NCBI GenBank assembly: GCA_949317995.1
Contig: OX439036.1
Location: 108,665,669 to 108,729,668 of the forward strand
Length of the DNA stretch: 64,000 nt
Direction: 5' to 3'
Source: Acholoe squamosa
Taxonomy: Eukaryota; Annelida; Polychaeta; Phyllodocida; Polynoidae
Notes under the pieces: model-generated
The model's database searches: none
What the model was told of the DNA's origin: nothing
The model's input: the letters and a program-made list of their open reading frames with translations, nothing else
Shown: positions 36,689-46,372 of the stretch, one piece after another
Position numbering within the stretch: the stretch's first letter is position 1
How the letters are laid out: every line of letters begins with the position of its first letter
Translations under genes and position numbers: made by a program

Positions 36689-38395
36689 TACCCATACCTA
36701 TTAGCTATTTGTCAGTCGGTCTGGTGGCCTAGGGATACCAAAACTCGGTTCTCTAAAATATCATGATATCTCGGATATATAAGGCATAGATGATATGCAA
36801 GCGTACATTCATGCAGTGCCTATAAGATTTCAGCGAGAATTTCATGACTTTAGAAAAACACTTAGATGGTCAAACTTTCGCCCTTGATGTGCCTTATAAG
36901 TTTGCTTATGTTTTACCAGCTGCATTTTGACCTGGCTCCTTTTATCATCTTTCGCTGCACTGACAAAGATATATTCCCTAGCATATACATTATAAATAAG
37001 GATACAGCACCTTTCATAAACGTGTACACTGGCTATCAATTCCAGCAACTCAATATCATATCACCTGTGTACCCTAGGGATGCCTCTATGTGACCCCTGA
37101 CAATGGAATTGGCACCTTTCTACATGCGTGGGCGGAGGGTAGCTACTCTTGTCATATTTTGTCGGCCCTATGTGGTATGCTCTCATGTGTTGAAATAATT
37201 TGCTGAAGACCAGGTTGTTCAACCGGTTGTATACAGGACATTCTACGCAATAAAACAGAGTGCAGGCAACATTATGATGGAGATGGGCATTGTGCACCCA
37301 ATCTGCCACACTATCCCACACCACCAATCATCTCACTGCCTTTGAGCCTTGTATGGTTATATCTCGCTCTGACTGCCTCTATCTCTTTTAATATAATCTT
37401 TAGTCTTTATCTCTCAGTTCATTGCTATGGTGGGTATTTGTTTTCACTAATTCCCTTCTCCATATAATTTAGGTGGATCAGGATAGATTAGTGGGAATCG
37501 GTGAGTCAGATAACTTGCTGGGAGAGTAATACCTTACATGAAAAACCTCTGTATGAATTGGATGAATAAGACGTCAGAAATGTGCATAATGCCCCAAAAA
37601 AAAGTACATACTTCATTTTGTAAATGCTACAAATTTTCTTGGAAATGTTGGGGAAGGCAGATTTGATAAATCTACACTTCTGTAAGCAAATATATAATGT
37701 AGGCGAAACCTTTGAAGAATGTCAGCAAAGAATATCTACTACCTATACATCCTACTCCGCAGATAATTTAACCTTTTGCACAACTCCATGTTCCCCAGCA
37801 GGACTTACTGATCAAAGTAGACATGATTTTAGTGACAGATAAGTATCTTATGTCTAATGGGTTACTGTCCGGCTCTACTGACATTAACGTTAATGATTAG
37901 CTAAGTTTGCTATTCGAGGTGAATAGTACTGCAGATAAATAAAGTCCCTGAAATTCCTGTTCACTCTTCATTGCTGAAAGTAACATAGTAAGAGAGTGAT
38001 GAATGGTCTAAAGGGCACTGAATTCAGTGTATCGTAGGATATTGTAATGAGTGGCCCATTAACCCATTCCTAACTGTCTTTATTACATGATTGATGAATA
38101 AAAAATCGATAAATAATCAATAGAATATCAATAAAATCAAGTTGAAAACAAAAATCCTTCTCCGGGACTCAAAGCCTGCAATAGTGTGTCATACACGACC
38201 GGTACACACAGCTCGGCGCCCGGCAGCGGTTGGTTTGGTCTAAACGCGTCCCGCAGTACCGTATATCCTTGTATTAAGGCCTGGTCAATTTGTCATTTAG
38301 TAAGGAGGTTTAGGTAGTAGACAGTACTAATACAAGCCTGGGTGTATAAAAGGGGAAATATGGTATGTAGCTATCGTTCAGTCAAAAAAAAAAGA
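36689..38395. other. Non-coding stretch
   Basis: No supported gene. A 72-codon Cys-containing frame at 37624-37842 is the most exon-like object but has no recognised domain or convincing splice sites. Confidence 0.35.
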
Positions 38396-38470
38396 TTCGC
38401 CCGGACTGGGACTCATCCCGCCTACCTCTAACGGCTGCGCATAATGCGCTAACCACTAGACCACTGCATC
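38396..38470 (-). repeat. tRNA-like SINE head, minus strand
   Basis: A box CTAGTGGTTAGC (minus strand, complement near 38447-38458) and a degenerate B box GGGATGAGTCCC (38408-38419). No complete cloverleaf. Confidence 0.5.
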
Positions 38471-38700
38471 TCACCCCTTGACTCCTGTCTCGGCTTGGCT
38501 TACTTTGAATGAGTCTCGCTGTTATGGCAGCAGACAGCCCACCGTTATGCGAGCAGTAGCAACAAAGCTGGGGGGTCACAACCCAGACTGCTGGGGATTT
38601 TCACACATTGAATGTATAGTAGTTATATGTAAGTGACCTCCCCAGGCTTTGTATCATATCAAGACCTGGTTCTAGCCAACCACTTCTCGTCAGTCCCTGT

Positions 38701-38766
38701 GGAGCAGTGCATAGGGAGTTGGATTTGGTATCTGAGACTGCAGGTTCGACCCCTACCCTGGCCATG
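38701..38766 (+). repeat. tRNA-like SINE head, plus strand
   Basis: A-box-like TGCATAGGGAGTTGG and a perfect B box AGGTTCGACCCC (38742-38753). It points away from the minus-strand tRNA-like unit 230 bp upstream and is followed directly by a long hairpin. Confidence 0.5.
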
Positions 38767-38808
38767 AAAACTTTGTGGGTTTTAACATGTGACATGTTAC
38801 ATGGACAA

Positions 38809-38872
38809 GGAGTGCTGATATCCTGGATATCGGCACACCTAGGAGTGCGGATATCCAGGATATCAGCACTCC
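38809..38872. repeat. 64-nt near-perfect hairpin
   Basis: Arms of 28 nt (start GGAGTGCTGATATCCTGGAT) pair with one mismatch around an 8-nt loop. The GATATCC/GGATATC motifs are themselves palindromic. It lies 43 bp downstream of the tRNA-like unit. Confidence 0.85.
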
Positions 38873-38983
38873 CAAGACCTGCAATATTGACAGGTATCAG
38901 AATGGGAATATCCAGAAAGAGCACCCAAAATCACAGAGGTCGTGTTATAATGCATTGTAAAAAAGTGTTATCATAATAATGCC

Positions 38984-39246
38984 GGAGGCCATTTCTTAAA
39001 GCACTACGACTACTTACAGCCACTACGACTTCACAACCTAAAAGTTAGTGCCAGTGATCGTAGGTGAGCCCCTACGACTGCTCTGTACGATCAGGCCTTA
39101 TATAGCAATCACATAGCTTTTGGTAGGGCTGTCGTAGTGCTGCAGGTACTACATGACCTTTACTATTGGGCTGTGTTGTCACTAAGTTAAGGCTTCCCAC
39201 TACGACTTGAAAGTGGGCAGTCGTAGCCTGTTAAGAAATGGCCTCC
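38984..39246. mobile_element. MITE family 2, copy 2 (263 bp)
   Basis: Same length and the same GGAGGCCATTTCTTAA terminal inverted repeats as 15133-15395, with several CTACGACT/AGTCGTAG motifs inside. Non-autonomous; the parent transposon is not in this window. Confidence 0.8.
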
Positions 39247-40320
39247 TGATTCGCTAGCAACATTGGGACAATGCACTATTTTGACGGCACTTCTATGTTT
39301 GCCTTCCATGTCCAATTCAAAAACCTGTACTCACACATATAAGGCCACATTGTGAAGCCTTCTCTAGAACAGTTTGTACTTAGAATATGCTGTTATCATA
39401 TATATTGACACTGCTGATTCCCCGGTAATAGAACTTATAAAATGATTATGATAGTACTCTTTTCCCAATATAGTATGCTGAATTCATATTTTAGTGAACG
39501 ATCTGCAAACGAAATGAATGAAAACACATATAAGCTCCTATTGTCAGGAGCATTTCATACATTTCAAGATGAAGCTAGACTGTTTTTACTGAGAAGCCGG
39601 CCTGTTATATTCTATTGATAAATCAAGGTTCATAATTACATGTGTAGTTTGGTTACCATCTAAATCTTAACCATAAGAAAGCTGATTAAATATCTAAAAA
39701 GAATCATTACCCTAATGAAATTAATGGCTGAATGCAAGCAATAAGCAAAACCCCTGACCACAAGGTAGCCGATAATGCCTAATAGACGGGCTTAAGGGAC
39801 AAAGAAACACTGCTGCATGTTGAAATCAACAACAATGCTCTTTTGTTAAATCTTAGACCTTCAAGTTGTTGCAGGGACAAGATGGAGGGGGCGAAGTGCC
39901 AGTGTGTACGAACCCAACACTCTGCTGAAGAAATAGGTGGACAAAGAATATATCAGACCCGGTTTACAGATGGAGTAGGAAAGGCAAGGGAGAGGATAGT
40001 ATAAGCAATTATAGCTAGGCTATAGAAGGAAAATAGACCATCTTAAGGTGAACTAGGGAGGCCTAAATGGGGAGGAAATGAAAGAACAGAGGATGGGGTA
40101 AGAGCAAAGATTCTGCTTTGAGTACTCTAATCCATTTTGTGAAGATTTATACTTTTTAGATGAACTCGTGGCTTCGCCACTAGATTGTGGGTACAACATC
40201 AGGCAGGTTCTTTTGGAGGACGAGGGGGGGGGTCATTACACTCTTCCCCCACCCACCCCCAGCTCCTAAACAGGGCGGGAGAATCTGTGACACCATCTCA
40301 CGATCTGTGGCTGCATCTGT
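39247..40320. other. Non-coding stretch
   Basis: No supported gene. Confidence 0.4.
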
Positions 40321-40376
40321 AGTGATGTGACGTTGCCTAGTGACGTGACGTTGCCTAGTGACGTGACGTTGCCTGG
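40321..40376. repeat. Triplicated 18-bp unit with TGACGT motifs
   Basis: Three near-identical 18-bp copies of TAGTGACGTGACGTTGCC-like sequence, giving a cluster of ATF/CREB-type TGACGT half sites. Surrounded by GC-richer sequence (40180-40440). Whether it is regulatory is unknown. Confidence 0.6.
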
Positions 40377-40561
40377 TAATGCTACACTGACGACACTGTA
40401 TGCTCTCTCCTAGCAGATACTCTCGGAGCTGCCCCATTCAAAAGTTTAGAAATAGATATTTCGACTATTTTAATTTGCATTGATGTCTAATATTTGAGTT
40501 GGACCATGCCATGGGTATTAACTTTCCTTTTCCATCTGAATTGTGTAATACTCTTTTGTAA

Positions 40562-40680
40562 GCAGGCTGATTATAGCTTTAGACTCCATGAGCACATTAC
40601 CACACAAATTACAATTGTCCATTGTCATGAGTTGTGGTCTATACTTCAATTATTACACTTAAACTTCATATCCTGAGCTG
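40562..40680. repeat. Repeat D4, copy 1
   Basis: About 115 bp closely matching 41878-41992. Confidence 0.7.
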
Positions 40681-41130
40681 GCTTCTGTCCCACAGTCATA
40701 ATTGCTTCTGTTTTATTCTACCTATAAGAACAAAGCATATGAAACTCCTATATTAATAACACTGAACTCCGTACGTCCACGGGCGTGGCATACAATATGT
40801 TGTACGCACGCCCCCAATGCAGCAAAAGTACAGCAGATCCTGTCTACTTTGCTCCACGTTCTCAGTTCTAAATCATTTATTTATGGGTGGATTTTCAAAA
40901 TTCAAAAACCTATATGATCGTAGAGCAATGAGACATCAAATGAAATATAGGGGGCCATATTATTTAGATTTGTTCATGACATTTAAAGCCTTGATCAGAA
41001 CTCAATCAGATGAAAATTTACATTTCTGACACTGAATCTACAGTTTCCTGGGTGTAGGGCTTTGAAAATCGCTTGCTGTTGTTCTAATAGGTAGAATAAA
41101 ACAAAAACACAACTTGTGTGGCAAACACAA

Positions 41131-41216
41131 GGGTGCCCGCAGTAGGGTTGCCCCTACTGCGGGCACCCTGGGCAGTAGGGGCAACCCACTCATGGGCATA
41201 CAGCCTCTGTATGCCC
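41131..41216. repeat. Cluster of three overlapping perfect hairpins
   Basis: Hairpin 1: 17-bp arms 41131-41147 and 41152-41168 with loop TTGC. Hairpin 2: 16-bp arms GGGTTGCCCCTACTGC (41145-41160) and 41172-41187, mutually exclusive with hairpin 1. Hairpin 3: GGGCATACAG (41194-41203) and its complement (41207-41216). No coding role is apparent. Confidence 0.9.
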
Positions 41217-44200
41217 CACTCGTTTTTGGTTATTATTATTCATATCATCTAAAAGAGATTACTCACAGATTGACTTCTCAAGGATTGGAATTGATACTGA
41301 CATATATGAGAGATGACTGGAATAAAAATAGAGCCATTCTTTACATTGTCCCAGGAAAGAACGTTAAAATATAGAAGGCATCGAGGCCATTTTGAATCCT
41401 AGAATATAGACCAGAGGAGTAAAAATATCTGCACAATCATCATTAGTTTTCCTAATTGTCAAGAATCCTTTCACTGTTCATTCCAACCTTAAGTTTCCCA
41501 AAACTAGCTTAAAACCTTTTGCACAGAAACTCTGTTATCAGCAGGTCCCTTACCTATGAGTCAAGATAGTCTCCGACAGAAAAAAAGAGGGCCCTGTTTT
41601 GTATGCACCTATCGTGTAGAATATCAGCTTTGGTTTGACAAGAACAGATGCGATGAACAATATCAATTTCATTTTATAAAGTTTGTTGTGAAATATTCAA
41701 GGATATAATTCTAGGATATAGTCCTATTGCTCGCCTTCTTCACCTTTATACTGGAGCAGAGTGCTAATTGTTCTATGGAGGCAAAAACGAATGACATCAA
41801 AATTCATTTACGACAAAATACAAGGGTGGTGTGTCTGTTCTCACTCATATTCCATAGCAGGGCAATCTGGCGGCATAGCAGGTTGATTATAGCTTTAGAC
41901 TCCATGGGCACATTACCACACAAATTACAATTGTCCATTGTCACAAGCTATGGTCTATACTTCAATTATTTCACTTCAACTCCATATCCTGTTGTCAAAA
42001 CTTTTTTCCCAATGAAGAACAGATGTTTCTTGTGCTGTTGGAAACAATTCAACCAGAAAGGCAGAGGATATTAATCAATACTGAAGCATTGACACTGACA
42101 ATGTCCCTCAATGATGACTTGAAGTATAGGTCTCAGTTTGAGGTATTTACCTTCTTTTTACCCTTCAAAGTTCCAACTTAAATATCACCCTGTGTTAAAT
42201 CATGCAGCACAACTAGAATAAAATGAAACACTTTATCAAGAAGATTAATGATTTTTCCCATTTTTCTTCAGGCTGTGATTTGTCAATATCTGGAGATTAT
42301 AAACCTTTTGTCATTTGTGTTACTTTCCAACAATGTTTTGGTTCAGTGCTTTTCAATTAGGGTGGTCAACTGTTGGGTTTTATTAGAATTCCTGGTTAAT
42401 TCTACAGTTACGTTTCACAGTGTGAATCCTTGGTGAACCAGTATGCAAAATAGATCTTTCCAATTGTCTGTTTCAGACCTCAAGCTAATATTTGAGATGC
42501 TGCTATACTGACTGGGTTTGATTCCCTTTTCTTTTCTGAATAAATCTCATCTTATTGAAAATACCAAATAAAAAGTATTATTAGTAAAACCAATATAGGC
42601 ACAGAGTCCCGGCTTGTTGCAATCCTTTATATCAAGAATGATATAAAGAAGTTAACTTCCTCTATTACAATATGTAGTAGAAGGAGAATGTATTTCCCTC
42701 CCTATTCGATCCTACTAGCACTCAGCAGAGCTTGAATTATGATGAAAATACACTATGCAAGTACGGGCAAAACGTTCAATCTATCTTAGCATTGGCCAAT
42801 ATAGCCTGAGCTGCAGACATGAGAATCAATCCAAGATCAATATTTCAAATGTGAAAACAATAGAGCTCAGCAGAGCAGATATAGTTGTCCTGTCCGGGCA
42901 AATCCTGGGATTACATATACCTCATTATGACGAGGTGAAGCATTGTATTACAGGCCCACCCAATATAGGCTATGCTCTAGACATGTCTTATTCTGGTCTA
43001 TATACTCACGCTTTCCCGCCACAATAATGCTCGTGACTGTGCAGACATCAGCTTTTCTGCCATGGGTGCTATTGACAATAGGGCTTTGGTTTCCTAACAG
43101 ATGTCCAACGCAAATAATTGATTGTGTTCACAGAAGTCGGGATGGAATTTGGGTGTGGTATTTTGAGTCAGGACTTGAGGTAAAGGAGAAAGGGGACTGA
43201 TATACAATAAGAGAGGCAGCACAGAAAGTCAGTGTGAGTCCTGTGGGCACTAGGGTTAGAGATATACTGTTAACTATTTCTGTCAGCTCTGTCGAATACT
43301 TAAGTTCAATCATTCTGAAATCTCAGTTAGTGCAATAATACAGAACATTAGAAAATCGTTATATTGCAGTGACTCAGTATAGAGCAGCTGTGAATAAAAT
43401 GTCGTTCAAATTATCAGGATTTTGTATAATATAATAATCTATGTAATCTGTGATAAATATCTATGAATAATCTTTTCAGACCTTTTTTAATCATGTGTTT
43501 TAAGTTCTACATAACATTAATAATAGAATCAATAATGACTTCTATGTTTGGCCCCAGGTCTCCTACCACATAATTAAAGCAATCGCAAGCCAAGAGAAAA
43601 GATACTTTTTGAAAATAGCATTCCTGGAAGATTTAGCTTTATTCTGGCAAGGACAGTTGTTTTGATAGGAGTTGCAAATTCCCTTTAGGTTGTGTACTGA
43701 ACGATGCTCTCCTGTATCACCAACATTTAGATTAAGGCATTAAAAATGTTTCCTGTCTCTTCTCTGTCCTTTATCACATCAAACATTGTTCACTCTGCTT
43801 TTTGATTTTAGACCAGGTTGGAGCACTAGGTCTGACTATAGTCTATGGAGACTTCTGTATTAACAGTTCTTTTCTGCCCACAAGAGAACCTCACATCATA
43901 AACAGCTCAACTCTGGTAGCTATGATGACAATGTTTCATGTCTTACAAGTGGTACCAGAGTATGAAATAATGCTGCCAATTTAGACAACTCCTTTCATGT
44001 AATGAAATAATCTCTCCAACAGGCAGCGTGCTTTTCATCCAAAGTATAGATAAGACAGACCTAGGACATAGTGCAAGGAGTAATTATGACATTATTATGT
44101 GAGTGGTGTGAAGGAAATCCTTGACAGAGGTAGTGTGGGGCTGATAGCAGTGTCCTCAGAGGGATTGGGAACACTGATTGGACTTACCCATTGCCCCTTC

Positions 44201-44353
44201 ATCGTTTCTGTTTTATTACAACACAGATAGCAGTCAAAAGGAGTTGGAACCCCTTAGTCTTTCATAATGTCTATGGCCCCTGCCTGCAGATGAAAGTGAT
44301 TGAAACCATGAGGCATGATAGATGAGAAATAACCCTTTATGGAAGAAGTATAT
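41217..44353. repeat. Non-coding stretch with repeats D4 and D5, copy 1
   Basis: 41878-41992 matches 40562-40680. Parts of 42005-42725 match 63030-64000 in the same orientation, including the last 150 bp to the window edge. These two D5 copies flank the provirus. Nothing else recognised; ORFs at 41727-42074 and 42755-43200 lack domains. Confidence 0.5.
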
Positions 44354-44357
44354 ATAA

Positions 44358-45704
44358 TGATATACCATTTTATTGTTCCATAAATTCTAACATATTTTGT
44401 ATTAATCAAAGAAATATCTATGAAATTAATACATAGGTTGGTTCTAAGAGCTATAAGAGCGCTCAAACTTTACATAAGAGCGTTCATGCCCCACTGCACA
44501 CCAGCCAGGTCAGTTACATACACTCTCTGACATCAAAGGCTCCGACCTAATGGTTCATTGCACAATATAATAAAAATGAGGGTCTCAGTGTGCGACCTCA
44601 TGGTTCAATGCACAAATTAATAACTTGTAAGTGAATGCAACCGGCCGTCACGGGTGCCTGAGCACCGCTGACGCCGTCATGAGTGTCTGAGCACTCTAAG
44701 GACTGAACAATGGGTTACATAAGCACAACGCCATAACCTTCCGGTCGCTCTAGCATCGCTCCTGAGCGACCTAGGTCAAATATCAAAAATTCTATGGAAA
44801 GCCCATAATTAGACGGTCAGAATGAGCCCAAGATCAAGGCGGAACTCCCAGTATTAAGGAAGTTACGCCATGGAGACTGAATCGACCTCCGAGTAAGCTA
44901 CAGACAAACCGGCGGGAGTTACGCGCCTATCCAGCGGGCATTATAAACTTGGCATATTCAACTCCGCGCATGCCCAAAATGGCGGTTATAAACGCATAAA
45001 CGGCCGAGATATGAGGGTCTAAAGATGCAGAACCGACCAAGACAATGGGGGCCATAGCGGCGTCCATGGGGGTCCTTTGTCCCCCTGTGACACTTGAAAG
45101 GGTCCCCTCAAACAATTGTAGAGTTAGGCAGATGCTGCTGGCTCCAGTCAGTCTGGAGGTGCTTTTCCAAGATTTGCTACAAATAGCCTGTCTGCACCTC
45201 CAGGAAGACACATCACCAAGAACCGCTCTAGAGGTAACATCTCCAGTCATCTCCTGCTACCTGCTATACCACTGCACTATGGTGAAACTATGCTAGACAG
45301 GCATTGGTTTCCTACCATTAGTGGCCAGAGGCTATCTTCTTCAAGACTTCCACCAGAGGGTAAAGTTATCCATTATTACATTATTCCTCTAAGCAGCAGG
45401 TCAGGAGCTAGGTGTGGGAACCCACCTAGAAGTATGCTGGACACTGTATTATTAATACCTCACAGGTGGAGTGGAACTGAACATTGTACTTTATAAATTA
45501 CTGTATGTTTACTGTATGTACAAATTACCTACATACTAACTACTGTGTGATTGATATTTCTTACATGTTGCCTAAAGCTGAATAAACCAGTGACAACTGG
45601 AAATAACACTATTTATTATGAGCCTGATGTATTTACTCCATACACCACTAGTCATATGATATTTCTCATATGACAACTTGATCATGCCAATCACTAGTAT
45701 GACA
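44358..45704 (+). repeat. 5' LTR
   Basis: 1347 bp, TG...CA bounded. A TATAAA at 45492-45497 and an AATAAA at 45581-45586 suggest U3 to about 45525, a short R, and U5 to 45704. Internal features: two ~55-bp direct repeats with CCTNATGGTTCA (44540-44625), three stem-loops with a CTGAGC 3' arm (44650-44771), and GTCATATGA/TCATATGAC arms near 45651-45674. Small ORFs shared by both LTRs look fortuitous. Confidence 0.95.
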
Positions 45705-45707
45705 AAG

Positions 45708-45722
45708 TGGTGGAGAACATCC
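45708..45722 (+). promoter_or_regulatory. Primer-binding site
   Basis: TGGTGGAGAACATCC lies three bases after the LTR. Its first nine bases are complementary to the 3' end TCTCCACCA typical of tRNA-Ala. The longer match to a specific tRNA was not tested. Confidence 0.45.
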
Positions 45723-45758
45723 TACTAAGATCCCATCCCTCACAGGCTCATAAAATTT

Positions 45759-45860
45759 AAAGCTGGTAACACAACTAAAAACAGTCATGCACACAGTAAG
45801 TTAAAGCTGGTACCGCAACTGGGAACAATCATGCACACAGTAAATTAAAGCTGGTACCGC
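45759..45860 (+). repeat. 44-bp leader repeat, about 2.3 copies
   Basis: Units start AAAGCTGGTA(A/C)C and include CATGCACACAGTAA. They sit between the primer-binding site and the minisatellite, in the region where packaging signals usually lie. Confidence 0.8.
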
Positions 45861-45930
45861 ATACACACGGTTAGACCCACTCCACCCACCCAGTGACCTT
45901 GACCTTGACACCATACCCACCAAGGTCTCC

Positions 45931-46372
45931 AGTGGAATCTCCCACATACCAGTGAGATCTCCCACACATCAGTGAGGTCCCCCACACATCAATGAGATCT
46001 CCCACACATCAGTGAGATCTCCCACACATCAATGAGATCTCCCACACATCAGTGAGATCTCCCACACATCAATGAGATCTCTCACACAACAGTAAGATCT
46101 CTCATATGTCAGTGAGGTCTCCCAAAACGTCAGTGAGGTCTCCCAAACGTCAGTGAGGTCTCCCAAACGTCAGTGAGGTCTCCCACACGTCAGTGAGGTC
46201 TCCCACACGTCAGAGAGGTCTCCCACACGTCAGTGAGGTCTCCCACACGTCAGTGAGGTCTCCCACACGTCAGAGAGGTCTCCCACACGTCAGTGAGGTC
46301 TCCCACACGTCAGTGAGGTCTCCCACACGTCAGTGAGGTCTCCCACACGTCAGTGAGGTCCACCACACACAT
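45931..46372 (+). repeat. 20-bp minisatellite in the provirus leader (about 22 copies)
   Basis: Unit GTGAGGTCTCCCACACGTCA in the 3' half. The 5' half uses a GAGATCTCCCACACATCA variant with the palindrome GAGATCTC and alternates agt/aat to give a 40-bp higher-order period. The array runs into the first codons of the open gag frame. Because 20 is not a multiple of three and TGA recurs, no frame is open through it. Confidence 0.95.

Noticed and set aside
37624-37842. 72-codon Cys-containing frame resembling an exon of a secreted protein
   Set aside because: Cysteine spacing matches no family I can name, and flanking splice signals are weak.
44927-45250. 107-codon minus-strand ORF present in both LTRs
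   Set aside because: Identity between LTRs is explained by the young insertion; no domain, and it overlaps U3 signals. Kept only as an LTR property.
45931-46372. Regularly repeated 20-bp units resembling a CRISPR array
   Set aside because: Units are directly tandem with no unique spacers, and they lie in the leader of a eukaryotic retroelement.
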